From: Didymella arachidicola
Lineage: Eukaryota > Ascomycota > Dothideomycetes > Pleosporales > Didymellaceae
Length of the DNA stretch: 64,000 nt
Direction of reading: 5' to 3'
Assembly (NCBI GenBank): GCA_016630955.3
Contig: CM049990.2
Span: forward strand, 1,860,001-1,924,000
The position numbers and the translations under genes were made by a program. Under the pieces are notes generated by a model that saw nothing but the letters and a program-made list of their open reading frames with translations, was not told where the DNA came from and did no database searches. This document shows positions 8,793 to 19,353 of the stretch, piece by piece. The number at the start of each line of letters is the position of its first letter. Within the stretch, counting starts at the first letter, position 1.

Positions 8793-10134
8793 TCATGCGA
8801 GGAACCTGCGGAGAAACTTGACGTTGGAAGCGCGTCTCTGGTTTGCGCGACCGTTGCCTCCAGCATTGGCGCCGCCTCCGTTTCCGTTGCCGACATTAGC
8901 ATTACCGGCGTTGGCAGCGTTTTGGCCGTTACCGTTTCCAGTATTCTGGTTGCCGCCACGGTTGTTGCCCTGGCCCTGTCCGCGGTTGTTGCCAGCGTTC
9001 TGGTTGTTGCCGCCAGCGTTCTGATTCTGGTTGCTGCCAGCGTTCTGGTTCTGGTTCTGGTTCTGGTTGTTGCCAGTGTTCTGATTCTGGTTGTTGTTGT
9101 TGTTGTTGTTGTTGTTGCCGCCAGCATTCTGATTCTGATTCTGGTTCTGCCCCTGCCCATTACCCGCCGCAGCAGTCTGCGTAGCACCCGCCTGCGGCGC
9201 AGCCGTGGCAGAAATGAGAGCTAGAATCTGTCAGCAACTACTCTCCAACGACAACGAGACGGTGAGACGGACCAGAAATAGCGCTTGCGCCTTCATTACC
9301 GCCCGCAGCGCCAGCGGCCTGGTTCGCTGCAATGGCAACAGGAAGGTCTTTCTGGTTCTGCAGGATCTGCGCGGAGATGCCCTGCAGCGTCTGCGCGGTG
9401 TCGACGCCTACCGGGGTGAGTCTATGTACTGGGCTGTGCTGGGAGAAGACTTACCGGCAGCAGTGCTGTCTTGACGACCCTGGCCGTCGGTCTGCTGGAC
9501 AGCGAAGCAGCCACCGAAGGGTCCGGCGACAGCGGTGTTGCGACAGCGCACAGTGCAGATGTTACCGGTTGAGGCGCCGATGCAGTTGAGCTTGTCGGGC
9601 ATGGCGACACTAATAGTAAAGTCCTGCTCCTTGGCCTGGGACAGACCATTCGCACCAGGGACGTTGTTGGCGACCTTGAGCTTTGTGAACTTGGTGGCAG
9701 CGTTGCTGGTCTCGTCGAGATCACACTCGTAGGGGCCGGCGCCGTCAGCGTTGACCTGGTGGATGGTGACGGTCATGACAGTGCCTGCCTTGACCGAAGT
9801 CACGCGGCCGGCGGCCAGCTCGTTCTCAGTCTGCTCGCCGACATCGATGTTGCCGTTGATCTCGGTGCGTCCGCACGAGTTGACGATGTTTTGCGTGATC
9901 TCCGAGTCGCGGATGATGGTAGAATCCTGCTGGCAAGGCGAGATGGTGGTGCAGTTGCGAGCAAGGTTCTGATCGACTGTGGTCGTCAGTAGACAGTTGG
10001 CGTGTGGTGTCGAGATACTCACCCAAGAAACCCTGACTCTGGCCCTGTTCTCCCACAGCCTGGAGAATGACACCGTGGGCCTGGACAGTGGCGGCGAAAG
10101 CGACTAGCGCAATGGAAGAAGCAGAGTAATACAT
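8793..10134 (-). CDS. Egh16/Gas1 (MAS)-like secreted protein with Asn/Gln-rich tail
   Basis: Four exons (10134-10023, 9976-9455, 9407-9273, 9220-8793) give 398 residues. The signal peptide MYYSASSIALVAFAATVQA is followed directly by His-Gly. The mature body (about residues 20-215) has the Cys pattern and motifs of the Egh16/Gas1 (DUF3129) family of appressorium-associated fungal proteins, for example CTTISPCQQDSTIIRDSE, INGNIDVGEQTE, GPYECDLDE and AGPFGGCFAVQQTD. The family was defined in powdery mildew and Magnaporthe, where members are expressed during infection structures. Here the body is followed by a linker and about 100 residues of Asn/Gln/Gly repeats, ending in a basic Arg-rich segment. 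A TATATAT element lies 130 bases upstream. The last intron uses CTAG rather than an earlier CAG as acceptor, because only that keeps the frame. Confidence 0.85.
8850..9160 (-). repeat. Low-complexity repeat encoding the Asn/Gln/Gly tail
   Basis: Imperfect AAC/AAT/CAG/GGC codon repeats, including a run of AAC codons near 9090-9117, lie within the last exon of the Egh16-like gene. Repeats like this change length easily between strains. Confidence 0.8.
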
Positions 10135-10263
10135 AATGATTGATGGGTTAATAGATTGGCGACCTGCGCGTCGAATAAAAAGTAGCAAGAAAGAGCGAAG
10201 AGAACGACCGAGTGAAGAAGTGTTGACCAGTGATGGATGTATACAGCGGAAGTGATGTAGACC

Positions 10264-10270
10264 TATATAT
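10264..10270 (-). promoter_or_regulatory. TATA box of the Egh16-like gene
   Basis: ATATATA on the minus strand, about 130 bases before the ATG at 10134. Confidence 0.5.
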
Positions 10271-10930
10271 TCGCAACCTGAAGGCAAGGCCCAACCCTGA
10301 CAAGCATCGAATTTGCTCAGGCCCATGCGGTGCCCACTCCCACGAGACGCAGTACCACCATGGTGTCGTGAAGGATGCGCAGTCGGCAGCCTGAGGCTCC
10401 TGGCCCCTTGAAGAGGGTCTCTGCTGGGTGACGTTGCATCTGACACGCTGAGTGGCGAGTCAAAGCCAGCATTCTCTCGGGATCCCTCGGCGGCAGCAGC
10501 CACGACGAGGCTACACCCGGCAGCCTCAAACTTGGGAGCGCGTACCGACCCCGTCACGCCACCGCAGTGAGCGGACGTCGTCGCCAAGAGGTCTTCCAGG
10601 ACGTCGATGCCAAGAAGTCTTCCATGTGTTTGCCCAGCGCTGAGGCGGTGCGAGTTTAGAAATATCGTGTCAAGTTTCGAAGCGACAGTCACAGGCCCTG
10701 TCGAAACACGACAGCTGCCGATGCGGACATGTACCGGGTCTTGGCGATGCGAGCGTCAAACAGGCTGCGAGTGGTGAGCGATGAGGTTGGATTAGCCTTG
10801 GGAATGGGTGGTGAGTTGAGACGGTGGGGTGGGGCTTATGCGAGACATGTCGGTGGGGCGGTGTGTCAGGCTGGGAGAGTATTTTGGAGATGGGATTGAG
10901 GCATCAGCCGGGTTGCCGTTTGAGGCAGGC

Positions 10931-10971
10931 CGTTTGGCAACGTTTGGCAACGTTTGGCAACGTTTGGCAAC
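10931..10971 (+). repeat. 10-bp tandem repeat, four copies
   Basis: Four perfect copies of GTTTGGCAAC in tandem in the intergenic region. The unit contains TTGGCAA, a palindrome-like half-site of the kind bound by dimeric regulators, but no function is shown. Confidence 0.8.
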
Positions 10972-11383
10972 GGTGTTTGAGGCAGCGCTGTGGGAGGTGA
11001 GGCGGCGTTTTGAGGCTCAAGTGACGGCAAGTGCAGCAGCTGAGAATGTGTGGAGGCTTATTACGCAATGCTTGAGCCGTCAAGCATTACTTATGCGATG
11101 TCTCATCGCCTACATTCGAGCATGCAAGCCTAGCTGCGCAGAAGGTAGAAACCGTCACGGCATCAGGTTGATGTTCTGAAGTCACCATGTAGATACAGTC
11201 GTAATGACGCTGAAGCGGAGGTCTTCAACAACCAATCAGCGCCCCAGCCCTACAACATCAGACCACTTTCCACCGCAGCACACCAAGCACAGAACCTGAC
11301 TTTCTCTTACACTCGCACCCAAACAGTAAACCCGCCCACCAAATCCCCCATCTCTCTCTGGGCCATCGACACATACATTCAGC

Positions 11384-11867
11384 ATGAACACCGTCCGTCC
11401 CCCTCCCTCAACAACCATCCAAAACTGACGTAATCGCACAGGTCAAATCCGTCTAGTCCGCGCCCCATTCCCCACCCCTCCTCACGTATACTAACAGTCG
11501 AAGCTACGGCTGGGCGACCCTGATAGCCGCGGGCGGGGGCGCATACTACTTTGCCAAGAAGAGCATCAACGCGGACCGGGCGCAAAAGGCCGAAGCGGAA
11601 CGCGCCAAGCGCGCACGCCTATACGCTTTGGAGGAGTCGCACGGCTTGCATGGCGGCGCGGCGGCGAATCCGAGGGTGGGCGTGAATAAGGTGGTGGGGG
11701 GTGAAGGGAAGGCGGATACGGTTGTGAGGGAGGAGCTGGGGGGTCAAAGGGAGGCGAGTCCGAGTGTGGAGGCGGGGAGGGATCCGGCGGCGACGGGACA
11801 TGCAGGGGAGGGCAAGTATGAGGCTAGTGCTGTGTTTAGGAGTCGGAAGGGGGATCGGTTTTCGTAG
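11384..11867 (+). CDS. Small single-span membrane protein, possibly mitochondrial
   Basis: The model has three exons: 11384-11392 (9 nt), 11442-11455 (14 nt) and 11498-11867. It gives 130 residues starting MNTVKSVYRSYGWATLIAAG, with a single hydrophobic segment (WATLIAAGGGAYYFA) followed by KKSINADRAQKAEAERAKR. The two introns have CTGAC and a perfect TACTAAC branch site before CAG/AACAG acceptors, which supports them, although both donors are the weaker GTCCGN. The segment GGGAYYFAKKSINADR resembles a short fungal family of unknown function (I think of the DUF4748 type, not certain). The C-terminal half is disordered and ends KYEASAVFRSRKGDRFS. The order of a short N-terminus, one span and a basic flank fits a mitochondrial inner-membrane or ER tail protein. 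Confidence 0.65.
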
Positions 11868-12085
11868 GGAGGATGGGGATAGCTGGGTGTGGGGATGCAG
11901 AGGCACGATGTGTATGAGTATGAGTGTTGGAGTGTCAAGTTGTCACGATATATAATGGTGGTGAGGTTGGTGTGTGAAAGATGAAGACTGCAGGACGATG
12001 ATGATGCATTGTTTATTCGAGAGTGTGTAGCAGGACTCATTTCAGTGCAGCACAATTATTTAAGAGCCTATATCATATCCACACC

Positions 12086-12938
12086 CTACGCAAACATGCC
12101 GCTCCGACTGTCTCTCCGCTTCTCGTACAGCCACTTGTTATTTAGTCCAACGCTCGCCTTGCCCGTGGCCGGCGTGGGCGTGCCCGGACCACTGCTCGTG
12201 CTTTCCCTGAACAGACTGCTCTCAAACGGACTCGCGCCGCCAAAGCTGGCGCGCTTGTTGGCGCTGCTGCCCAGGCCCGGCGAGTAGCCCGTGCCGCTCG
12301 CGCTGCGGTTCAGACTCTGCGCAGGACTCCCCGAGCCCAGCAGCGGACGGTCGCTGTGGTTGCTGAAGCTGCTGCGCGGGGTGGAGCGGCTGTAGCGCGG
12401 CGGGGTGACGTAGGCGGAGGCGGGCGAGGCGTAGGCGGGGCCCGAGGCGGGCTTCAGGCCCATGGAGGTGGGCTGGGAGGGGGTGAGGGGGATGTCGGCG
12501 AGGTCGTCAGGGTAGTAGCGGCGCACGAGGGGGGCCAGGGCGGCGAGCATGTTGACGCAGAAGAAGAGGCGGACGGCGAGGATGCCCCAGGCGCTGTAGG
12601 GGGTGTGGTGGATGAGGGCGGTGAGGGGGGTGCTGATACAATTAGCTCTGACTGTCGTTTGTGTGTATATATGGGGGTGTCTAAGAAGCGTACACAGCAT
12701 ACTCCAGCAGCTTGACCTTGGAGGTGACTGCGTCGGCGAAGAACGAGGCCGTCAGGAGGGCGCCGTTGGCGACGAGGATGCGCACATTGGTGTCGTCAAA
12801 GGTGGTGGCGTACTGGCGGCGGGTGATTTCGTCGAACTTGGGGTGCTTCCAGGTGCCGCTGGGCGTGTGCAGCTGCGGCGCTGGGCGTGACTGCGGTGTT
12901 TGCGTCTTGGGCGTCGCCGGCGCAGCCATGAGGGACAT
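12086..12938 (-). CDS. pom34: Nucleoporin POM34-like nuclear-pore membrane protein
   Basis: Two exons (12938-12694, 12632-12086) join across a 61-nt intron to give 263 residues. POM34 is an integral pore-membrane nucleoporin that works with Ndc1 and POM152. The features match: residues about 30-50 contain TWKHPKFDEITRRQYATTFDD, the conserved segment before the first span; two hydrophobic spans follow (ILVANGALLTASFFADAV and AWGILAVRLFFCVNMLAALAPL); then comes a Ser/Pro-rich nucleoplasmic or cytosolic tail with many SP and TP sites and the final WLYEKRRDSRSGMF. The gene is divergent from the ANL-like gene at 13369, sharing about 430 bases of repeat-rich DNA. Confidence 0.75.
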
Positions 12939-13053
12939 TTTGTGTCGACACCTGTATTGGTGGTGGTATCCGTCAATTTCCTCCTATTTCCGTCAATCCT
13001 GTGTTAGTAAGCAGAGTCCGTCGTGAAGGTCGGCGTGGCTATCGCATCGCGGG

Positions 13054-13105
13054 TTGCTGGTGCGGGCTGCTGGTGCGGGCTGCTGGTGCGGGCTGCTGGT
13101 GCGGG
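13054..13105 (+). repeat. 13-bp tandem repeat, four copies
   Basis: Four copies of YTGCTGGTGCGGG (first base T once, C three times) in the shared upstream region of POM34 and the ANL-like gene. A decayed further copy follows. Confidence 0.8.
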
Positions 13106-13250
13106 CTGGTCGCGGGTTGCTGGTGCTGTCACTGCGAGGGTAAACAATCCATGCGCGTCGGCCGGAGCTTTCTTGCCCGCCTCCCGCCGGCTCCGCCCAC
13201 TGGCTTGCCTTGCTAGGCGCTAAGCACCCGCGGGGTCCACGGCAGCTGTC

Positions 13251-13300
13251 AGCCAGCGTCCGCCAGCGTCAGCCAGCGTCCGCCAGCGTCAGCCAGCGTC
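13251..13300 (+). repeat. 10-bp tandem repeat, five copies
   Basis: Five units of MGCCAGCGTC with A and C strictly alternating at the first base, about 70 bases before the ATG at 13369. They are likely transcribed as 5' leader of the ANL-like gene. Confidence 0.8.
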
Positions 13301-13368
13301 ACGGCTCTTCTGACTGCTTCCGCACTGCTTCTGCACTCTTCCCTCACGCTCTGCGCTCTTGTTGCAAC

Positions 13369-15160
13369 ATGTCCGGCCTCTTGGAGCAGCTCGACGCCGC
13401 CCTCTCCGACCTGTTCCGCGGCTGGAATGGCTACTCGTCCGCCCTCGTCGTCGGCATCCTGGCCTTCCTCGGCTGGGTCGTCGCCAGCAACGCCGACGCT
13501 GACACGCACCCGCTGTTGCTCGCGCGCCAGGCCCAGGCGTCGTACGTGAGGCAGCCGGGCGAGTCGGCCGTCTTCAGGTCGCCCGAGACGCCGCACGGCT
13601 GTAGGTCGACGTCCACCTGCACATGCGCTTTCCGCTAACCGCACCGCCAGACCCCCTCCGCACCGGCCTCGCCGTCAAGCCGCCGGGCGCGCCCATGTAC
13701 TCGGCCGGCAGGGACGGCGACCTCAGGGACATGTGGCGCCGCGTCACGGGCGAGATCCCGCTGGAGAAGAAGGCCAGCTCCAGCGGCACCGCCACCATCA
13801 TGACGGTCCTGGGCAAGGAGGAGCTGTCGGAACACAACATCCCAGGCGTCTCCCAGGAGATTGCCATCGTCGGCAAGCACCTGCACGAGCACGGCGCCAC
13901 GCGAGTCGCCGTCTACCTGCCCAACAGCCTCGAGTTCCTGGCGGTGCTGTTCGCCGGTGCCTTTTACGGCTTCACGCCCGTCCTCATTCCCTACAACCAG
14001 CCGCACTCTACTCTCGTCGAGCTGCTCCAGGCCACAAAGGCCGACGCGCTCGTCGCCCAGGCTGGCTCCGTCCCGCTGGCCGACGTCACCCGCAGCGTGC
14101 CCGGCCTCCGCCAGATCGTGTGGACCGTCGAGAAGACGAGCAGGCACATGGACTGGAGCGACGTCCCCGAGGGCATTGGCGGCAAGGTCGACGTCGCGGT
14201 GTGGCACGAGCTTGTGCAGGACTCCAAGCACACGGAGCATGCTCTGCCTTCTGATGCTGGAAAAGCACCTGGTGTGGTATTTCTCTGGCAGGAGGCCGTG
14301 GGCAAGCCAGCCGAGATTGTCGAGTTCACCCAGCAGGTAGGCAGCCCTCGTCTCACCGTAGCCCTCTTCCATGACCACGCTTACTAACTGTTCAGAACAT
14401 CGCTGCGGCCGTGGGCTCGCTCATCACGTCACTACCCACCATACAGCGCTTCTCGGCCTCGGACACCTTCCTGCCCGCCGATGCATTCACAAACTCGTAC
14501 TGCCTCTGTCTCACCCTCGCGGCCCTCTTCTCCCACTCCACCGTCATCATCAACTCGGTTGCCGGCCCCGGCGTCGACCTGACCCTGGCCACCCGTTCCC
14601 TGGCCCCCACCATCGTCGTCGTCTCTGCCGAGACGGCCGCAAAAGTCCACAGCACCACGGCCGCGTCTGCAGTAGGCGCTCTGAAGCAGTTCGCCCACTA
14701 CCTCGAGTCCCGCGTCCTGGCCTCCGGCCGCCTCCCCACCAGCAGTCTCCTCACCCCCGCACGCGCATCCATCGGCAGCACCCCCGGCAAACTGCGCCTG
14801 CTCTTTGTCTCGGAGCGCGCCGGCCTCAACACCCCGCCGCTCAGCCCAGCCGACCTGTCCGACCTGCGCATATACACGCAAGCCCGCATCGTCTACGCCC
14901 TGACCGCCGCAAAGGTCGCAGGCGCCGTCGCCCAGACCAACATGTACGACTACCGACTCGCGTCGTCGACAAAGCACAGCCATTTTGGCGTCCCGCTGAG
15001 CAGTCTCGAGGTCAAGCTCAAGGACACGCCCACGCTGCGCACGACTGAGGAGCAGACCGTCGGCGAGCTGGTGGTGACAGGCTCGTCTGTTGCCGGGGGC
15101 GAGGCGGCGCTGGGCTTCAACGCGACGATCCGTGACGACCACACTCTGGCGTATGTTTAG
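13369..15160 (+). CDS. Membrane-anchored ANL-superfamily (AMP-binding) protein with degenerate nucleotide motif
   Basis: Three exons (13369-13600, 13651-14336, 14396-15160) close to 560 residues. The introns have good branch sites (CGCTAAC, TTACTAAC). An N-terminal span (SSALVVGILAFLGWVVAS, residues about 22-39) anchors it. The rest follows the layout of adenylate-forming enzymes: RVAVYLPNSLEFLAVLFAGA and GFTPVLIPYN match the early core motifs. The position of the phosphate-binding loop, normally TSGTTGKPKG, reads FLWQEAVGKPAEIVEFTQ, followed by the usual N-IAAAVGSL helix and the DTFLPADAF segment in place of a 'lPl.H' motif. The catalytic-lobe GE and D motifs are weak (TVGELVVTGSSVAGGEAALGFN). 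I infer a non-catalytic or altered ANL protein at the ER or lipid surface. Confidence 0.7.
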
Positions 15161-15272
15161 ATTCTTGACAATCAACCATGTGAATCGATGTCGAGTGTCC
15201 CCCCCTCTCTCTATGATGAAGATGCGCACCACACGCACCAACAACTCAACCTACCCCATCCCTCGCGCCCAA

Positions 15273-17264
15273 CTAATCAACATGCTCATACCCCACGTCC
15301 TCCTCACCGCCCTCCTCCCCCCACTCCAAGTCCTGATCCTCCTCCGCATCCACCCACTCCTCTCCCTCCCCCTCCTCCTCATCATCATCCCCCTCGAATG
15401 CAACCTCAAACCCCTGCCCCTGCACGTGCGCAATAAACGCCAAGAAACTCGCCTCGTCCCCGTCGTTGTGCAGATCCGCCAGCATGGTGTCTAGCTCGCT
15501 ATCAGCCTCACTGTCTTCGCCCGAGAAATCATCCACATCAGTGCCGGAGAAATCGTCGTCGTCATCGTTGGAAAAACCATCAGAGAGAGAGCGAGATGTG
15601 GGCATGATGTGGTGCCTGAACCTTGCCTTGGCGCGGGCGAGGAGGCGCGCGCACGAGTTTGCCAGACGCGCTGTGTCCGCCGCCGAGAGAAGCGGGGTCT
15701 CTGGACGCAACGCCGCGGGAGGCGCAGGCGCAGGCGGAGGCGCAGGCGCAGGCGCAGGCGCAGGGGCAAAGGGGTGGAACGGCGTGAGCACGTGTCGTGG
15801 CTCGTACAGGGGGTCGTGGTGTGCAATACCAACAGCGTCCTCGTCCCCGTGCGTGAACCCTACTTCGGCGGCATCATACACACAGCGCGTTTCCGGCGCG
15901 GGCTCGCCGTACAAATACGGCGGGATCAGCGACGACCCGCGACCCAGCTCGATGCTGACCTTCAGGTTGATGTTGTGCTGGTGCAGCGTAAACGCGTACG
16001 CGTGCCGCGCGCGCAGACGCTCGGGAGCACAAATATACTCGGCCGTCGCCGTCTCGCTAAACGACACAGCCGCCTGTTTGAATTCGAGCGTCTGCAGCGA
16101 CGGGAGGGTCGTGTAGATGCTGATGTCGGGCAGGACGTCGAACAGGTTCTCGCTGACTTCGAAGTGGCGGCGGATGAGCAGCGTGGCGAGGTTTGGGGGG
16201 GAGAGGGCGGGGTGCGTTATGATGGTTGAGTGGAGGAAGGAGCATGTGTCGCATTCGAGCGTGTGGAGGGAGTGGAAGTGGCGCATGCCGTCGCCTGCGA
16301 TGCGGATGCGGGGGATGTGCGCGTCTGTTGGGGCGAGGCGCCATTTGGAGTCGAGGTGGATTAGGGTTTCGAGCGAGTGCGCGACGGGGGCGAGGGCGGC
16401 GAGGGCGGCGACGGGGTCGGGGGATAGTTTGGGGAAGAGCTCGTGGGAGTGGTGGATGTTGAATGTGTTTTCGCCGAGCGTGAGGTGCGTTAGCTTCTCC
16501 GGCGTGCTGAGCATCTGCCGCAGGCTCGTCGTCTCGAGATAGCACTCGTCGAAGATCAGCGTCGCGAGCGGCGTCGTCTTCGCGTGCGGTTCGAGCACCT
16601 CCAGCGACGGCGGGAACGTGACGCAGGAGACGTGCAGGTACCGCAGACTAGGGTGGCGGAAGAGGCAGTGGAACCCGTCGAGGTCCCAGAAGTCGGCGTG
16701 CGCGCCGTGCGAGTGGATCGTGAGTCTCTCCAGCTGCGCCAACCCCACGGTCCGCTGCAGACTCCGATGCAGAGCGCGCTCCTGCGCGAATCGCTTCTTC
16801 TCCTGCGCGCCGGCCACACACGCCCGCTCCAGCGCCTGCCGGAAGCGCTCCATGTCGCCTTCGACCCACTCGTGGCCGTGCTTCTCCCACTTGAAGTTGT
16901 CGTACGGGCTCTCGACGTGCCACTCGCGCAGGTTGACCATCTGCGCCACGCACTCGTTGAACTTGTTGCGCCGCTCCACGCTCACCTGCAGCTTCTCGCT
17001 GTGCCGGTACAGGATCTTGAGAGTGTGCACGGCGCGGACGCGGTCAGCGCGCGCGACGAAGGCCGAGATGATGTGCTGGAGGTCCTTGACCGAGCGCAGC
17101 TTGATCGTCTTGTACAGGTGCTCTTCGGCGAGGTGCTGGAAGCCGCGGCATGTTCGCGCGAGGTTGCATAGCGTGTGGTTGTCGCTGGCGAGTTGCTGGA
17201 CGACGCTGAGTGTCAATTCGTTGGGCAGCCGATGGTCGATGCTGCCAAGCAGGGTTGAGGCCAT
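15273..17264 (-). CDS. F-box protein with acidic C-terminus
   Basis: A single exon of 663 residues. The ATG at 17264 is preferred over one 56 codons upstream because the F-box begins right after it: residues 8-50 (DHRLPNELTLSVVQQLASDN, then TLCNLARTCRGFQHLAEEHLYK) match the F-box consensus for Skp1 binding. The middle carries irregular Leu-rich repeats (LERLTIHSHG, LRYLHVSCVTF, LTHLTLGENTF), likely the substrate-binding part of an SCF ubiquitin ligase. Then comes a Pro-Ala repeat (APAPAPAPAPPPAPAPP), and the last 100 residues are Asp/Glu-rich and probably disordered. It is convergent with the ANL-like gene; only 112 bases separate the stops. Confidence 0.75.
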   Translation of the reverse strand: MASTLLGSIDHRLPNELTLSVVQQLASDNHTLCNLARTCRGFQHLAEEHLYKTIKLRSVKDLQHIISAFVARADRVRAVHTLKILYRHSEKLQVSVERRNKFNECVAQMVNLREWHVESPYDNFKWEKHGHEWVEGDMERFRQALERACVAGAQEKKRFAQERALHRSLQRTVGLAQLERLTIHSHGAHADFWDLDGFHCLFRHPSLRYLHVSCVTFPPSLEVLEPHAKTTPLATLIFDECYLETTSLRQMLSTPEKLTHLTLGENTFNIHHSHELFPKLSPDPVAALAALAPVAHSLETLIHLDSKWRLAPTDAHIPRIRIAGDGMRHFHSLHTLECDTCSFLHSTIITHPALSPPNLATLLIRRHFEVSENLFDVLPDISIYTTLPSLQTLEFKQAAVSFSETATAEYICAPERLRARHAYAFTLHQHNINLKVSIELGRGSSLIPPYLYGEPAPETRCVYDAAEVGFTHGDEDAVGIAHHDPLYEPRHVLTPFHPFAPAPAPAPAPPPAPAPPAALRPETPLLSAADTARLANSCARLLARAKARFRHHIMPTSRSLSDGFSNDDDDDFSGTDVDDFSGEDSEADSELDTMLADLHNDGDEASFLAFIAHVQGQGFEVAFEGDDDEEEGEGEEWVDAEEDQDLEWGEEGGEEDVGYEHVD

Positions 17265-17690
17265 GGTCGCTGGTTGAGTCTGTTGCGCGTGCTGTCGCGT
17301 TGACCATCGTGGAGTGGTGGGGCGGAACTTTTCATGTGGGGAAGGGTAAGGTGCACAGGCCAATGACGTATGCTGCAGTTCGTGAGCACCCTTCACTTTG
17401 TTCACGTAATCAGTCCATTGACAGTGCAGCAAACTGAAGCAATCAAGAAGATATAGTCAAGATATTGCTTTACACAAGCAGACATGACCACACCAGTACC
17501 CAAGATTCCGAAACGCCATCCATGCGGACTCCCAAAGCCTTGCAAACGCCTGCCCCAAACATGCCGTGTAAGATAGAGCAATCGATGCTGAAGCGGTGGA
17601 GGTAGAAATCAACGAGCCCAGACGCAAACCTTCAAAGCAACATCAGCACTACCACAAAAAAAACCGCAGACTCAACTCACTCGTAGCTTT
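17265..17690. other. Intergenic, no gene seen
   Basis: Spacer between two minus-strand genes. It contains the 5' leader of the F-box gene and presumably the 3' end of the small membrane protein transcript. Confidence 0.5.
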
Positions 17691-18054
17691 TCATCGCGCG
17701 CATTGATGAAACTGACTCGAGCAATACACATTCTCCCTGCAACCCGTCAGCTTGTTCCTGCATCCACGGCACGACCCGGAGCTGTTGATTGGCCGGATAA
17801 GCCTTTCTCCGGCCAGACACACAGACAGGCAGACAGCCTCATCTGTACACACCACAGAGCGGCACTCACCTCGTCATATAGCTCCCATCTGCCTTTGCCC
17901 GCCTAGTCTCCAGCAGCGGCGGCACAAACGGCAGCGCAAGCGCCGACACAACATAGCCCGTCGCAAGCGTGGCTTTGAGCCGGTAGTGCGGGTCGCGCGG
18001 GAGGGAGGTCGAGTACCTGCGGATAGAGGAGAGTGCGTGTGTCGAGAGTGCCAT
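17691..18054 (-). CDS. Small single-span protein, probably mitochondrial
   Basis: Two exons (18054-17870 and 17736-17691) join in frame across a 133-nt intron (GTGAGT donor, GCTGAC branch, GTTGCAG acceptor), giving 76 residues. The N-terminus MALSTHALSSIRRYSTSLPR is basic, Ser-rich and without acids, with an RRYST motif, like a mitochondrial presequence. A hydrophobic segment (TLATGYVVSALALPFVPPLL) follows, then a short polar C-terminus with two Cys. It resembles small respiratory-chain or assembly subunits, but I cannot name it. A second GTGAGT downstream would allow another 3' exon. Confidence 0.5.
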
Positions 18055-19353
18055 TCTGATTTGTTGAGATATTCGAATGATCAGGTCAGTCTCGCGTCGG
18101 CCGGGCGAGTGTTCTTGTAGTATGCGGCGGTGGGGCTAGGCAGCTGTGTTTGGGGCTGTGGCTTCGCGGTCAGAGAGGCTGAAAGAATAGACACAAAACA
18201 CCTTGCGCAACGGCAGAAGCTACTTTATATCGAAACCGCGGTACTCGCGTTCTAGCTAGCGCGACGATCATGCAAAGGAATCCTTGTTCCAGGCTCGTAG
18301 GGCTCAGACATATGCTGGGAGGAGGAGCTCCTCTTTATCCTACCCACCCAGCAACTTCTCTGCCGCCTTCTAAATCCGAAATCCTAATAAACCCGCGCTG
18401 ATCCATCACTCGCCAAGCATCTATTCTGACAAACCTCACCCGGGAGAATGCTTCGCACCCCTCGCATCGACAGACGCTGGGTTATTTATCGTACTGCATT
18501 CGGAATATGTGGGGTAACCGCCCACTTCCGCTACGCAACAATTCCCGCGTCCAAGACCGGGTCAGCCCACACTCGTGCCATTGTGACTCCAGCGCGACAA
18601 AGCAGCTGAGGGATAGTCCGCCGCTACTTGTTGCAGTTGGCTGCTCGACGTCAGAGGTAGGCGCTGCGTGGGGACGTTTGCGAGCAGGTGATCACGACAT
18701 TGCGGGCGGGCGATTGCGTGTCTGGTGTGGCTGTCTCACGTGCGGCTGTGTCAGCGGCATTGTTGGGTTTGTGATTGGGCAGCACGGACATATTGTGCCT
18801 GAGACAAGGTGCTTGTTACTTGTAGCTCGGAGGTACTCACGGTACTTGTAACTCACGAGTCAGAGGTTTTCACGGGACTCACGGAGCTCGAGTTCGGCAC
18901 TGGACGTGAGGCTTGTCATTTCGGAACCACACGCGGCAGTCCCCGTTCGCTCTTCGTGAACCCACCTTGTCTCCACACTTCTCCAGATGATCTTCGAGTG
19001 CAAGGGAACTGGAAGCGTTGTCGGGTGTGCTTACCACTTTGAAATGTCGTGGTGTGACAAAAGGTCGGTATGATGAAAGTAGAGCATGCAATTACTAGAG
19101 TCACTCGACAAAGAGATTTGATGGACATTTCTAGATTCGATCGCGTGAACCGAATCTCGCAAATGTCTTGCCGACAGGAGCATGTCCGATAACAAATTAC
19201 ATCAGAGGCTATTATGGCACTACGTACACAATGTTACTGTGTACAGTACTCGGGATGAGGTAACTGCCCAGCAGAGCCTCGCAGTCCAGTCAACTGCACC
19301 CCATAGCCGAGCATCGCGCAGGTCGAGCACTCTCACAATATGGCTAGACGTTC
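18055..19353. other. Intergenic, no gene seen
   Basis: About 1.3 kb with only short, unrecognised frames. I see no tRNA, repeat or relic in it. Confidence 0.5.

Larger units (their letters stand above)
10135..11383. other. Intergenic, contains a 10-bp tandem repeat
   Basis: About 1.25 kb upstream of both the Egh16-like gene (minus) and the small membrane protein gene (plus). It holds a TATA element for the former and the gtttggcaac repeat. Open frames here are short and unrecognised. Confidence 0.5.

Noticed and set aside
8778..9224. Plus-strand Val/Ala/Ser-rich frame of 148 codons
   Set aside because: It is the antisense reading of the Asn/Gln repeat in the Egh16-like gene; low-complexity DNA is open in many frames.
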